DNA of 10,318 bases from Robiginitomaculum sp. GTDB taxonomy: Bacteria; Pseudomonadota; Alphaproteobacteria; Caulobacterales; Maricaulaceae. The notes below the pieces were generated by a model that saw only the letters and a list, made by a program, of their open reading frames with translations, made no database searches and had not been told where the DNA came from. Made by a program: the position numbers and the translations under genes. This document shows positions 1 through 7,648 of the stretch, piece after piece. Where the stretch lies: positions 128,693 through 139,010 of the forward strand of contig NVWT02000001.1 of assembly GCA_002733735.2 (NCBI GenBank). Direction: 5' to 3'. Every line of letters begins with the position of its first letter. Position 1 is the first letter of the stretch.

Positions 1-638
1 TGCAAAATAGATGCTCGGCCTGACTCTTTTGGCATATTATCAAGTAGCCATTTTCGCACATCTTCAAAACTATCAACATCAGGGGTTTTGGCGCGATCAA
101 AACGTCTGTCCCAACCGGTTATCTGCCTCTTTACATAACCATCAGCTTTGCCAAATTCACTTAAACCGGTTTTTTCAATATCCAGCTGGTGTAGTTTGAC
201 CAAAAGATCAAAAAATTTGTGGCTTAATTTGTTTGCTTGCGGCTCGCCCCAATTCAGCTCTGGCGGAAAAGAAGATTGTATCAGCAACCCATCAACCCGT
301 TCCATCACATAAAATGGCGCACCGACTACTTCTTCATCTTCGCTATATAATAGACACTTTGGCACTGGAAAATGCCCGTCCAAAGCCTTCATAATACGGT
401 ATTCACGCCCCATATCATGGCCAGATTTTGGCTTTGAGCCTGATGGTGGTCGGCGCAAAACAAATGCCTGCCCAGAAAACTCCAGCAAATATGTCAAATT
501 AGAAGCACCAGACGGAAACTGGCGGATTGTTGGTGTGCCGCTAATTCCATCTATTTTGCCGCTTAGGTATTTACCTATTTTAACAGCATCTAATTCCTCA
601 CCAGAACGCACATCGATGGTTGTATTTTCGCCGCTCAA
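1..638 (-). CDS. Phosphotransferase family protein (ACAD10/11 N-terminal-like, APH fold), 3' end outside window
   Basis: About 212 residues are visible and the frame stays open through base 1. It reads as the N-lobe and start of the C-lobe of an aminoglycoside-phosphotransferase-like kinase. There is a glycine-loop-like FPSGASN (residues 41-47), then VLRRPP (60-65), then a helix with REYRIM (78-83), then APFYVMERVDG forming the hinge. The late segment GYVKRQITGWDRRFD is typical of the ACAD10/ACAD11-like subfamily. The window cuts the gene at ...SIL plus a partial codon compatible with His, just where the catalytic HGD loop is expected, so catalytic residues cannot be checked. Full-length relatives have about 340-350 residues. 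I place the start at a TTG (638-636) that overlaps the TGA of the upstream SDR by 3 bases, with GGAGGG 8 bases upstream; a GTG at residue 10 is the alternative. The human homologue ACAD11 phosphorylates 4-hydroxyacyl-CoAs, so a role in hydroxy-fatty-acid breakdown is plausible. The substrate here is unknown. Confidence 0.85.
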   Translation of the reverse strand, partial: MSGENTTIDVRSGEELDAVKIGKYLSGKIDGISGTPTIRQFPSGASNLTYLLEFSGQAFVLRRPPSGSKPKSGHDMGREYRIMKALDGHFPVPKCLLYSEDEEVVGAPFYVMERVDGLLIQSSFPPELNWGEPQANKLSHKFFDLLVKLHQLDIEKTGLSEFGKADGYVKRQITGWDRRFDRAKTPDVDSFEDVRKWLLDNMPKESGRASIL

Positions 639-1402
639 AGCAAATACCCTCCGTCAACAACAATTTCAGAACCGGTGGTATAACTAGAGCCATCAGAGGC
701 CAGATAAATTACTGCACCAACTATTTCCGACGGATCTGCCATTTTGTTCATCGGCACATTGCCTTTTAACATTGTATCCAAGGCTTTTTCATCTTGTTTG
801 AACACCGCCGTCATTTTGGTGTCAACAAAGCCCGGTAAAATCGCGTTACAACGAATATTCTGCCCTGCATATTCCTTGGCAAAAGCTTTGGTCATTGAAA
901 CAATGGCTGCCTTGGTAACCGAATATATTCCTTGCAAGGAGCCGGGCTGAATCGCGTTAATAGAGGCAATGTTGATGATCGAACCACCGCCAGCTTTTTG
1001 CATTAACGGCACCGCACCTGCGCTCAAGTAAAACGGCCCTTTTAGATTCACATCGATAGTTTTATCAAATGCCCATTCGGGAGTTTCCGCCATGGGGCCA
1101 TAATAAGGGTTGGTCGCGCCATTATTGACCAAAATGTCAAGTTTTCCATACTCGCTCTTAATTGGCGACATCACTTGCTCAATAGAAGCCATCTCACCCG
1201 CGTGACAGACCATAGCGCTGGCTTTACCGCCATTGTCGATGATTTTATCAACCACCATTTGACAGCTATCTAGCTTGCGAGAAGTACAAATAACTTCCGC
1301 CCCAGCCTTTGCTAAACCAAGAGCAATAGCTTCACCAATGCCCCGTGAAGCACCATTTACCAAGGCTATGCGCCCTGTAAGATCAATTATATATTTTGAC
1401 AA
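635..1402 (-). CDS. SDR-family NAD(P)-dependent oxidoreductase (DHRS4-like)
   Basis: 255 residues, the normal length of a classical short-chain dehydrogenase/reductase (cytosolic Rossmann enzyme). Cofactor loop: NGASRGIG at 16-23, in which Asn16 replaces the usual Thr of TGxxxGIG. The adenine-side motif reads NNGA (93-96) followed by TNPYYG, resembling the NNAATNP variant of DHRS4-like bacterial SDRs. Catalytic tetrad N119, S147, Y160 and K164 (YSVTK) is intact. PG motif LPGFVDT and C-terminal VDGGYLL are typical. The only usable start is TTG at 1402-1400, because an in-frame TGA lies just upstream. A GGCGGAAG stretch abuts the TTG with almost no spacing, so initiation may be inefficient. The gene overlaps the following phosphotransferase by 4 bases, which suggests coupled translation. 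The substrate is probably an aliphatic alcohol/ketone or hydroxyacyl compound. Supply of 3-hydroxyacyl precursors to the upstream PHA genes is a guess. Confidence 0.93.
   Translation of the reverse strand: MSKYIIDLTGRIALVNGASRGIGEAIALGLAKAGAEVICTSRKLDSCQMVVDKIIDNGGKASAMVCHAGEMASIEQVMSPIKSEYGKLDILVNNGATNPYYGPMAETPEWAFDKTIDVNLKGPFYLSAGAVPLMQKAGGGSIINIASINAIQPGSLQGIYSVTKAAIVSMTKAFAKEYAGQNIRCNAILPGFVDTKMTAVFKQDEKALDTMLKGNVPMNKMADPSEIVGAVIYLASDGSSYTTGSEIVVDGGYLL
647..652 (-). promoter_or_regulatory. Ribosome binding site for the phosphotransferase, inside the SDR 3' end
   Basis: On the minus strand GGAGGG lies within the codons for the SDR's terminal Asp-Gly-Gly-Tyr and ends 8 bases before the TTG at 638. 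Strength and spacing are near ideal, and they support the TTG that overlaps the SDR stop over later GTG codons. Confidence 0.6.
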
Positions 1403-1557
1403 CTTCCGCCCAGTTCAAGTTTTTACTTTTACTTACTGTACCTAGAATATTCGAACGGGCAACAGGTTTATGAACAGGTGTCACTTTACCTTCCGTACAG
1501 GAGCTTGCGCCTCGGCAACATTCGCACCTTTGATGTTAACGGCGCGTCATATTTGCG
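1403..1557. other. Intergenic gap between phaZ and the SDR gene
   Basis: This 155-base gap must hold the leader of the SDR gene if that gene has its own promoter. I find no consensus -10/-35 pair and no GC-rich hairpin with a T-run. The one pattern is a direct repeat AACAGGT at 1461-1467 and 1473-1479, 12 bases apart, about one helical turn. It could be a regulator half-site pair or chance. A short frame after the phaZ stop reads protein-like for about 20 codons but has no start. Confidence 0.4.
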
Positions 1558-2448
1558 TCAAACCGTCGCCGGTGTTTCATGATCCGGGCGCGGGGTATAA
1601 CCCTCACGGAACACTTCGGGGTGGTTTAACATATCTGGGCCGTCAAAAAACTCTCGCATAACCGGTACAATTTCGCGCGCTTTTGAGACCATAAACAAAT
1701 GCCCACCGCCTTTAACCACGTAAATTTGCGGATATTTCAAAGCCATTTTTAGCAATTTAGCATTTGCCAGAGGAATAATATTATCGCGATCGCCAGCCAT
1801 TATCAAAGTAGGGATTTTCAAAAACGGCAAAAACGGCAGGCTAGACCAACCAGAAAATGCCAGCATTTGATAAAGATAACCACGTGGGTGTGGCGGCATT
1901 AAATTCAAAATATGCTTATCGGCCTTACCAGTTTCATCGCCATAAAGCGTTTTGAAATTTTTCTTCATATAATCAGGATCAATATAACGCCTAGGGTTGG
2001 TCATTTTCGACAGAGCCGACAGCTTGCCCGGAACCATAATCACGCCCGGTGAAGTAGCCGCAAGCACCAGTTTACCAACACGCTTTTGGTACTGAAAAGC
2101 AAATTGTTGCGCCAATGCACCGCCCCAGCTAACCCCCATAACGTCCATCAGGCCATAGCCAAAATGATCCATTACTTTGCGCGCCAGCTTGGCCATTTGC
2201 CACGGGCGGTACGGTAAAAGAGTTGGCTTTGAACGGCCAACCCCGGGAATATCAAAGGTAACAATATCCCGCCGTGTAAAAGATTCGCCAAGCGGCGCAA
2301 CCAGCTCAAGATTAGCCCCTATTCCGTTGAAAAACAACAAAGGCCTTACGTTATCTTCACCCGTACCAAGCCAACGAGCTGTACGTATTTTATGCCCACC
2401 GATTACCGGATAGCGGATTTCGGGGTAGCGTTTATCGCCTAATGTCAT
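1558..2448 (-). CDS. phaZ: Intracellular medium-chain-length poly(3-hydroxyalkanoate) depolymerase PhaZ
   Basis: 296-residue alpha/beta hydrolase that degrades stored mcl-PHA granules inside the cell to release 3-hydroxy acids. The sequence closely follows Pseudomonas PhaZ, about 283 residues. It shows PLLFFNGIGANLELV (37-50, oxyanion region) and FDIPGVGRS (65-73). The nucleophile elbow GVSWGG carries Ser107, followed by ALAQQFA. Then come LVLAATSPGVIMVPGK, GDRDNIIP with Asp222, and GGGHLF with His250, completing a Ser-Asp-His triad. A C-terminal tail of about 25 residues extends past the fold. ATG at 2448 is preceded by AGGA at about 11 bases. The gene starts 24 bases after the phaC stop, so the two form an operon, as in the Pseudomonas phaC1-phaZ-phaC2 cluster. 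No signal peptide is seen, consistent with an intracellular enzyme. Confidence 0.93.
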   Translation of the reverse strand: MTLGDKRYPEIRYPVIGGHKIRTARWLGTGEDNVRPLLFFNGIGANLELVAPLGESFTRRDIVTFDIPGVGRSKPTLLPYRPWQMAKLARKVMDHFGYGLMDVMGVSWGGALAQQFAFQYQKRVGKLVLAATSPGVIMVPGKLSALSKMTNPRRYIDPDYMKKNFKTLYGDETGKADKHILNLMPPHPRGYLYQMLAFSGWSSLPFLPFLKIPTLIMAGDRDNIIPLANAKLLKMALKYPQIYVVKGGGHLFMVSKAREIVPVMREFFDGPDMLNHPEVFREGYTPRPDHETPATV

Positions 2449-2472
2449 TAGCTGACGTTTCCTATTTTACTA

Positions 2473-4158
2473 TTACTCAAACACATAAGAACCGGGAGCT
2501 TCCAGCAATGGCGGATAAGCTTTATTGCCCAATTTAGCCGGAGCTTTCTTGCTCTCGCCAGAGCGTTTCGTCAACCAATTGGTCCATTCAGGCCACCACG
2601 AGCCTTCCTGTTTCTCGGCACCAGCTAACCATTCGTCGGCCGTTTCTGGCATTTTATCAGCGGTGAAATAACTAGCCTTAGGGTTGCCCGGAGGGTTTAT
2701 CAAAGATTGAATATGCCCCGAATTAGACAAGACGAACGTGATATCATCACTGCCCATCATATCGATTGTTCTATAACAAGCTTTCCATGGCGTGATGTGA
2801 TCAGTCACCCCCGCAACAATAAACAAATCTTGCTTTATCTGCTTCATATCCAAATGATGACCGGCAAAATCAACTCCGCCCTCGGTAACGAATGGCTTTA
2901 GATGATAAATATCCAAATAGTCGGAATGCAATGCTGCCGGCAGATTGGTAGTATCATTATTCCAAAATAGAACATCATACGGCGGTGGATCCTCGCCTAA
3001 CAAATAATTATTGACCACATAATTCCAAATCAAATCGTTTGGACGCAACCAAGCAAACACTTTTGCCAGCTCGTCGCCCTCTAAAATGCCTTTGCGCTTT
3101 GAAGCCTTTCTAGCAATTTCAATGCCCCGCTCGGAAACAAACACTCCGATCTCTGAATCTCGTGGATTAGGGTCAAGCACACAAACTTGCAAGGTAAAAG
3201 AATTCACTCTTTTGTCTTTTTTTGCTTCCATTGCGCTAACAAAACAAGAGCCAGTAATTCCGCCAGAACAAGCAGCAGTAATGTTGATTTTCTTTTGCCT
3301 TGTGATCTTCATGACCACATCTGAAGCTTCTTCGATGGCCTCAACATATTGCGCCAAACCCCAACCAGCGTTTTGTTTCGTCGGGTTGCGCCACGATATG
3401 ACAAACAGCTGAATACCTTGCGACAGCAAATATTGTATGATGCTTTTATCCGGCGTTAAATCGGCCACATAAAACTTGTTAATTTGCGGTGGGATTTGCA
3501 AAAGCGGAATTTTACTAACATCCGGCGTTATTGGTTGATACTGGATCAATTCCAACAGCTCGTTACGAAAGACCACCGCACCTTCTGATGTGGCCAGATT
3601 TTTACCAACCTCAAAAGGTCTTGTATCAACCTGACTTGGCATGCCGCCATTTGTGGTAATATCCGTATAAGCATTTTTCAAGCCACGTAATAACGATGCT
3701 CCACCGGTGGCATAAGCCTGCTTCATCGCCGCCGGGTTACCGATTAGTGTATTGGTCGGAGCCAAAGCATCGGTAATCATGCCAAGAATGAATCTGGCTC
3801 TAGCGCGTTCTAATTCGCCCATTCGCAAATCAGCCGCCCACTCATCAACCGAATTACCCCACGCCATCCAGTATTGTAGCCCAGCACGATAAAACGGGTT
3901 AGATTTCCAAACAGGGTCTTTGAAACGGCGGTCTTTGGGGTGCGGCTCTAACTCGGATTGGCCACGGACAATCTTGATAGTTTCCTTACCTAGATTGCCA
4001 ATATGCCGCGCTGTGATCATTGGGCTGCTTAAAGTTGATCGCAGCAAACCGCCAACTGCCGATAACATTTCTTCTTTTGACAACCCGACCAATGAACTCA
4101 TCGTTGACGGGTGATCCATTGCTTCATTACCGGCCTGCTCTGCTGATTTTTTAACCAT
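2473..4158 (-). CDS. phaC: Class II poly(3-hydroxyalkanoate) synthase PhaC (medium-chain-length type)
   Basis: 561 residues from the preferred ATG; Pseudomonas PhaC1 has 559. The enzyme polymerises (R)-3-hydroxyacyl-CoA, typically C6-C14, at the granule surface. Landmarks in ATG numbering: an N-terminal domain with RRFKDPVWKSNPFYR (around 78-91), then TNGGMPSQV, PPQINKFYV and ISWRNPT. The lipase-like box is AACSGG with catalytic Cys297. Next come KVFAWLRPNDLIWNY, LFWNNDTTNLPAA, GVTDHITPW with Asp453 and His454, SNSGHIQS with His482, and NPPGNPKA. All are class II signatures; class I and the two-subunit classes III/IV differ in length and around the Cys box. Frame opens at TTG 4161, but ATG 4158 has AAGGGGA 5 bases upstream and is preferred. 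phaZ follows after 24 bases. A second synthase, phaD, and the phasins phaF/phaI are not in the window. Confidence 0.95.
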   Translation of the reverse strand: MVKKSAEQAGNEAMDHPSTMSSLVGLSKEEMLSAVGGLLRSTLSSPMITARHIGNLGKETIKIVRGQSELEPHPKDRRFKDPVWKSNPFYRAGLQYWMAWGNSVDEWAADLRMGELERARARFILGMITDALAPTNTLIGNPAAMKQAYATGGASLLRGLKNAYTDITTNGGMPSQVDTRPFEVGKNLATSEGAVVFRNELLELIQYQPITPDVSKIPLLQIPPQINKFYVADLTPDKSIIQYLLSQGIQLFVISWRNPTKQNAGWGLAQYVEAIEEASDVVMKITRQKKINITAACSGGITGSCFVSAMEAKKDKRVNSFTLQVCVLDPNPRDSEIGVFVSERGIEIARKASKRKGILEGDELAKVFAWLRPNDLIWNYVVNNYLLGEDPPPYDVLFWNNDTTNLPAALHSDYLDIYHLKPFVTEGGVDFAGHHLDMKQIKQDLFIVAGVTDHITPWKACYRTIDMMGSDDITFVLSNSGHIQSLINPPGNPKASYFTADKMPETADEWLAGAEKQEGSWWPEWTNWLTKRSGESKKAPAKLGNKAYPPLLEAPGSYVFE

Positions 4159-4161
4159 CAA

Positions 4162-4168
4162 CTTCCCC
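4162..4168 (-). promoter_or_regulatory. Ribosome binding site of phaC
   Basis: The minus strand reads AAGGGGAAG then TTGATG. The purine core sits 5 bases from ATG 4158 but only about 2 bases from TTG 4161. This decides the start in favour of the ATG, making the protein 561 rather than 562 residues. Confidence 0.55.
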
Positions 4169-4265
4169 TTTTATCTCGTTGACCAGATACTCTATCGGCA
4201 CCTTTAGTGGTCACTAACCAATACACTAGCTTCTTCGAAAGCCCTTGTCATCTTTGCTATACTAA

Positions 4266-4288
4266 AAACACTGAATTTAACTGTGTTT
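4266..4288. repeat. Short imperfect palindrome in the argC-phaC gap
   Basis: AAACAC (4266-4271) and GTGTTT (4283-4288) are perfect 6-base arms around an 11-base AT-rich centre. The site lies 45 bases beyond the argC stop and about 110 bases upstream of the phaC start. It could be an operator for phaC or a weak terminator for the arg transcript, since minus-strand transcripts would carry a five-T run at the second arm. The stem is too AT-rich to be a strong terminator. The rest of the 172-base gap (4162-4333) shows no clear promoter. Confidence 0.25.
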
Positions 4289-4333
4289 AAGTACAGCGAC
4301 CTTGGTGATCCATCAACTTACCTCACCCTAGAC

Positions 4334-5236
4334 TTACTTAAAAGCCAATTCCAAATTCTGCATTGCTTGCGAAGCCGCACCCTTTAGCAAATTATCCAAT
4401 ACCACCACAATTATACCATGGCGTTGGCTTTCATTGATTTCCAAGCCGCCGATTTTAACCATCGGAGTATTAATTACGGTTTGCAGGTTTGGAATTTCAC
4501 TATCCACCTCAACAAGAGGTGACGTTTGATAAAAGCCCCATAGCAATTCATTTACCTGCTCAACGCTGACCTCTTCCGTGAAATCAAGATGAATAGTCAA
4601 ACAGATACCACGAAAAAATGCCGCCACATGCGGGGAAAAATGCACTTCACGCCCCAAGTGAAAACCAATTTCGCGTTCATGAATATGCCCGCAAAGCGAA
4701 TATGGCAGTAAATTGTCTTTCAAATTATCCGGATCGTTTTTCGAACTTGGCGTAGCACCGGCTCCTGAATACCCCGATACACCAAAAACCGTTGGCGTGC
4801 CGATCAGTAACTCACGTAACGGATACAAAGCCAGTTGCGCAGCAGTAGCGTAACAGCCCGGATTGGATATCCGCTTTGCCCCCACCAAATGTTTCTTGTT
4901 GATTTCGGGTAAGCCATATACCCAATCATCATCAAAGCGATAATCGGCGCTTATATCCAAAATGCAAATATCCCTACCGCTTGCATCAACAGCTTCAACC
5001 CAGTCTTTGGCTTTGCCATTAGGTAATGCCAAAGCCAAGGCATCAAAATCATGTCGCTGTAACTGCTCTGGTGATAATGAAACAAACTCCAAATCAGTTC
5101 CGGTGATGGGCGATCCTGCTTTGCTTGACGATGAGGCAAAGGCTAATTGCATTTGCTCGTGATCTGACAATAAGCGGATCAATTCGCCACCGACAAATCC
5201 ACGTCCCCCAACAAGACCTATGCGTTTTTTACTCAT
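4334..5236 (-). CDS. argC: N-acetyl-gamma-glutamyl-phosphate reductase ArgC
   Basis: 300 residues. Reduces N-acetylglutamyl phosphate to the semialdehyde with NADPH (arginine biosynthesis, cytosol). N-terminal Rossmann loop GLVGGRGFVGGEL (7-19), then LALPNGKA (69-76) and LDISADYRF. The catalytic cysteine is Cys128 in SNPGCYATA. VSGYSGAGATPS and GHIHERE follow, with His184/His186 in the region of the conserved catalytic histidine. The C-terminal LDNLLKGAASQAMQNLELAF is an ArgC hallmark. It matches the Xanthomonas-type ArgC more closely than the longer E. coli form. ATG at 5236 overlaps the argAB stop in ATGA, indicating translational coupling. It is the last gene of the argE-argAB-argC unit; 172 bases separate it from phaC. 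Confidence 0.96.
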   Translation of the reverse strand: MSKKRIGLVGGRGFVGGELIRLLSDHEQMQLAFASSSSKAGSPITGTDLEFVSLSPEQLQRHDFDALALALPNGKAKDWVEAVDASGRDICILDISADYRFDDDWVYGLPEINKKHLVGAKRISNPGCYATAAQLALYPLRELLIGTPTVFGVSGYSGAGATPSSKNDPDNLKDNLLPYSLCGHIHEREIGFHLGREVHFSPHVAAFFRGICLTIHLDFTEEVSVEQVNELLWGFYQTSPLVEVDSEIPNLQTVINTPMVKIGGLEINESQRHGIIVVVLDNLLKGAASQAMQNLELAFK

Positions 5237-6570
5237 AATTGTGTTGTCACAAAACTATCGGGCAATGCGGCAATATGCTGCAAATGCTGTTGCAAGCCCG
5301 ACCAATTAACATCGCCGATCCAAAACACCTGCCAATCGCCTATTTTTGCATTACCATCAGCTTCTGAGAAATAAAACTGGTTTACCGGATTGCCAATTCG
5401 CGATCGCCAAAATAAATTCGGCGCGGCTGTTCGCAAATCCCGCCAAACCGCAGCGCCTAGTCCTTCACCACGGGCGTCTTCAAGAACCGCAAATTTGTCC
5501 AGATATAATTGTTCATTTTGTTTGACCACCAGAGCCAAAGCCCGGTTACTATCGCTAGTTACTGCAAATTCAAAATTGATATTCTGCCAATAATTATCGT
5601 TCAAAGTACGCCCAAACGCTCTCTCGATCAATTTCGTCGCCGGCGCTAAATCAAGTTTTGCTATATCATGGCAAATTTCAATGCTCTCGCCCTTACGGAT
5701 CAAAGTCCCAGAACCACTATGGGTAAACAATTCCTTGATCAGCATATCAGGACGGGTAATTGCCGCCGAAGCAGTTAGCGGCAATGCAGACAGCATATCA
5801 TTGATCTGCTCTAACTTTAATTTCATGCCGCCAACTAACCAGTCTTGGCGCATCATGGTTTCATATTCACTCTTTAGGTGAACCACAGAGATCCGTTGAT
5901 TATTCTCATCGAGGATTGCGCCGGTAGGTGTAAGGAAAATAATCTTTTGCGGCTTTAGACCAATCGCCAACTCACGCACCAAAGCATCAGCATTAACATT
6001 TACTTCGCGGCCATCATTAGCAATTGCAACACTGGTCAGAATTGGCAGCTCGCCCCTTTTGGTTATTGCGTCAATTGCCGCAAAATCAATGCTGGTCGGG
6101 CTTCCTACCCTTCCAAACTTATCCTCATCAAGCAGTTTAGCAACAACATTCCTCGCCGGATAAAAACAAGCCTTTGCACCAAATGCATTTAGACTTGAAA
6201 TAAACCCCAAGCTGGCTTCTCGTAGAGTTGCAGCGATAATTGGCATTGCCTGATCGCTGGTTACCCGCAAACCATCAATGCGCGGAGTTTCAATATTTGC
6301 CGATCGCAAAGCATCATCAATTTGTTTCCCGCCACCGTGAACGATTACCGGACACAGCCCAAGTTTTTGCAAAAAAGCCAAAGCCGAACAGATTATCGGC
6401 AATTCATCGTGCAAAGTTCCGCCACCAATTTTAATAATCGCAAATCGACTACGCTCCAGCTTGCCAAACTGCTTTAACCAACTGCGAACCTCGCGCCCCT
6501 CGGTCATCGCCCCAAGCAGCTCGCGAACCACCTGCCTAGTTTCATGGGAATTATTTTGCGGTTTAGTCAT
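5233..6570 (-). CDS. argB: Fused N-acetylglutamate kinase/N-acetylglutamate synthase (ArgB kinase plus GNAT domain)
   Basis: 445 residues, well beyond a stand-alone ArgB of about 300. Residues 1-290 form the amino-acid kinase domain: KIGGGTL (47-53), VHGGGKQID (77-85), NVNAD (191-195), and GGMKLKLEQI (247-256), followed by LFTHSGSGTL. Residues 300-445 form a GNAT acetyltransferase domain: YLDKFAVLEDARGEGLGAAV carries the acetyl-CoA pyrophosphate loop RGEGLG (367-372), then LFWRSR and NPVNQFYFSEADG. This matches the bifunctional NAGS/K of Xanthomonas and Maricaulis, which performs both the first and second steps of arginine synthesis. In that family arginine inhibits the enzyme; here that is inference. 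ATG at 6570 overlaps the argE end by 8 bases, and the stop overlaps argC. Databases may label it argB or argA/argB. Confidence 0.95.
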   Translation of the reverse strand: MTKPQNNSHETRQVVRELLGAMTEGREVRSWLKQFGKLERSRFAIIKIGGGTLHDELPIICSALAFLQKLGLCPVIVHGGGKQIDDALRSANIETPRIDGLRVTSDQAMPIIAATLREASLGFISSLNAFGAKACFYPARNVVAKLLDEDKFGRVGSPTSIDFAAIDAITKRGELPILTSVAIANDGREVNVNADALVRELAIGLKPQKIIFLTPTGAILDENNQRISVVHLKSEYETMMRQDWLVGGMKLKLEQINDMLSALPLTASAAITRPDMLIKELFTHSGSGTLIRKGESIEICHDIAKLDLAPATKLIERAFGRTLNDNYWQNINFEFAVTSDSNRALALVVKQNEQLYLDKFAVLEDARGEGLGAAVWRDLRTAAPNLFWRSRIGNPVNQFYFSEADGNAKIGDWQVFWIGDVNWSGLQQHLQHIAALPDSFVTTQL

Positions 6571-7648
6571 TTAGTTCGAACACCTTGGTAAATACTGTGT
6601 GAGCTTTTAATAACTGCTCATAACTAACCCATTCGTCAACAGCATGTGCCTGAGCAATGTCACCGGGGCCAAATACAAATGCTGGAATTCCTGCTTCAGC
6701 AAACAACGCTGCTTCTGTCCAAAAGTTAACTGGCTCGCCAGATTTGATATCTAGTTTTGCCGCCAAAGTCTCGGCGACCACCATTTCACTTGCCGACATG
6801 CTCAAGGCAGGACTGGCGTAAGTTGCCTCGAACTTGGTAAAATGATCAGCAGGTATCAAGGCTTTTAACTCATCTGCCACAGTTTCCAATACGAAGTCAG
6901 GGCCGGGTCTAATTCCGAAGTTTAACTGGCACTCTGGAGCACAAATATTTGGTTTGATACCACCCTTAATATGACCGCTATTAAAACAAATACCCGGTAA
7001 CACACCGCCGCCTTGGCGTTTTTCATCGGCATATTTCACTGCCGCAGCAATCCAGTTTGCCGCCCGGTGAATTGCTGATGCCTCTAATGCGTCCCATTGT
7101 GAGGAATGCATGCTGGTTCCGGCAAAACCGACTTCAAACGCCCCTAGTCCGCGATGGGAAAATATTGCTTGCGAATTAGTTGGCTCGCAAACTATCACTT
7201 GCGAAAACCCGTGATCCTGCGCTGCGAAATCCTCAACACACTTGCCTTTGCCGTTTTCCTCATCGGTAGTGAACAATAATGCAAAATCACGATCCTGCGC
7301 TTGAGCTGCAACAATCGCCGCAGCTGCCGCGCCCTTTATGTCACACGCACCAAGGCCAAAGACACGGGTATCGGTACGGTGCAGCTCAAACGGAGAATTA
7401 GACCAACCATCAGCACAAGGAACCGTATCTACATGCACATTGATCAAGGTTTTTGGCTTACCCCGTTGCAACAATATTTGCACACAGCCCTCGCCGAGAT
7501 CAGTCACTTTTAACTCGGTATCGGCAAAGCCTTTACTAAGTGCTAAGATGATCGGGTGTGATCCGTCCATATCACGTGGAGGATTGCGGGTATCAATAGC
7601 CACAAGGCTTTCAAGACGATCTAGAATTTTTGTAAGTGGCTCATTCAT
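6563..7648 (-). CDS. argE: ArgE-type M20 deacetylase (N-acetylornithine or N-acetylcitrulline deacetylase)
   Basis: 361 residues from the preferred start. A zinc amidohydrolase of the M20/ArgE-DapE family. In that numbering: VHVDTVP with His72 and Asp74, GLGACDIKG with Asp103 as bridging ligand, TTDEENG with general base Glu130 and ligand Glu131, CEPT with Glu155, and GDIAQAHAVDE with His335. The opening ...LVAIDTRNPPR and the C-terminal NFWTEAALFAEAGIPAFVFGPGDIAQAHA closely resemble Xanthomonas ArgE', the N-acetyl-L-citrulline deacetylase, but the substrate cannot be read from sequence. The frame opens upstream at TTG 7738 and ATG 7726, adding a 30-residue tail (PLPPSVKVIPNKP) that the family lacks. 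I prefer ATG 7648, which has only a weak GGA 7 bases upstream. It heads the argE-argAB-argC unit and is divergent from tdk. Confidence 0.9.
   Translation of the reverse strand: MNEPLTKILDRLESLVAIDTRNPPRDMDGSHPIILALSKGFADTELKVTDLGEGCVQILLQRGKPKTLINVHVDTVPCADGWSNSPFELHRTDTRVFGLGACDIKGAAAAAIVAAQAQDRDFALLFTTDEENGKGKCVEDFAAQDHGFSQVIVCEPTNSQAIFSHRGLGAFEVGFAGTSMHSSQWDALEASAIHRAANWIAAAVKYADEKRQGGGVLPGICFNSGHIKGGIKPNICAPECQLNFGIRPGPDFVLETVADELKALIPADHFTKFEATYASPALSMSASEMVVAETLAAKLDIKSGEPVNFWTEAALFAEAGIPAFVFGPGDIAQAHAVDEWVSYEQLLKAHTVFTKVFELND

Noticed and set aside
1461..1479. Direct repeat AACAGGT, 12 bases apart, upstream of the SDR gene
   Set aside because: Only two 7-base copies and no matching regulator known to me; kept only as a remark on the gap.
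1500..1557. A protein-like run of about 20 codons just after phaZ on the minus strand
   Set aside because: A stop codon directly precedes it and there is no start codon or ribosome site; too short to call a gene remnant.
3086..3412. A 108-codon plus-strand frame inside phaC
   Set aside because: Shadow of the conserved PhaC coding strand; no ribosome site or family resemblance.
4235..4263. Plus-strand promoter with TATACT as -10
   Set aside because: The possible -35 is poor, and transcription would run antisense through argC with no plus-strand gene downstream.
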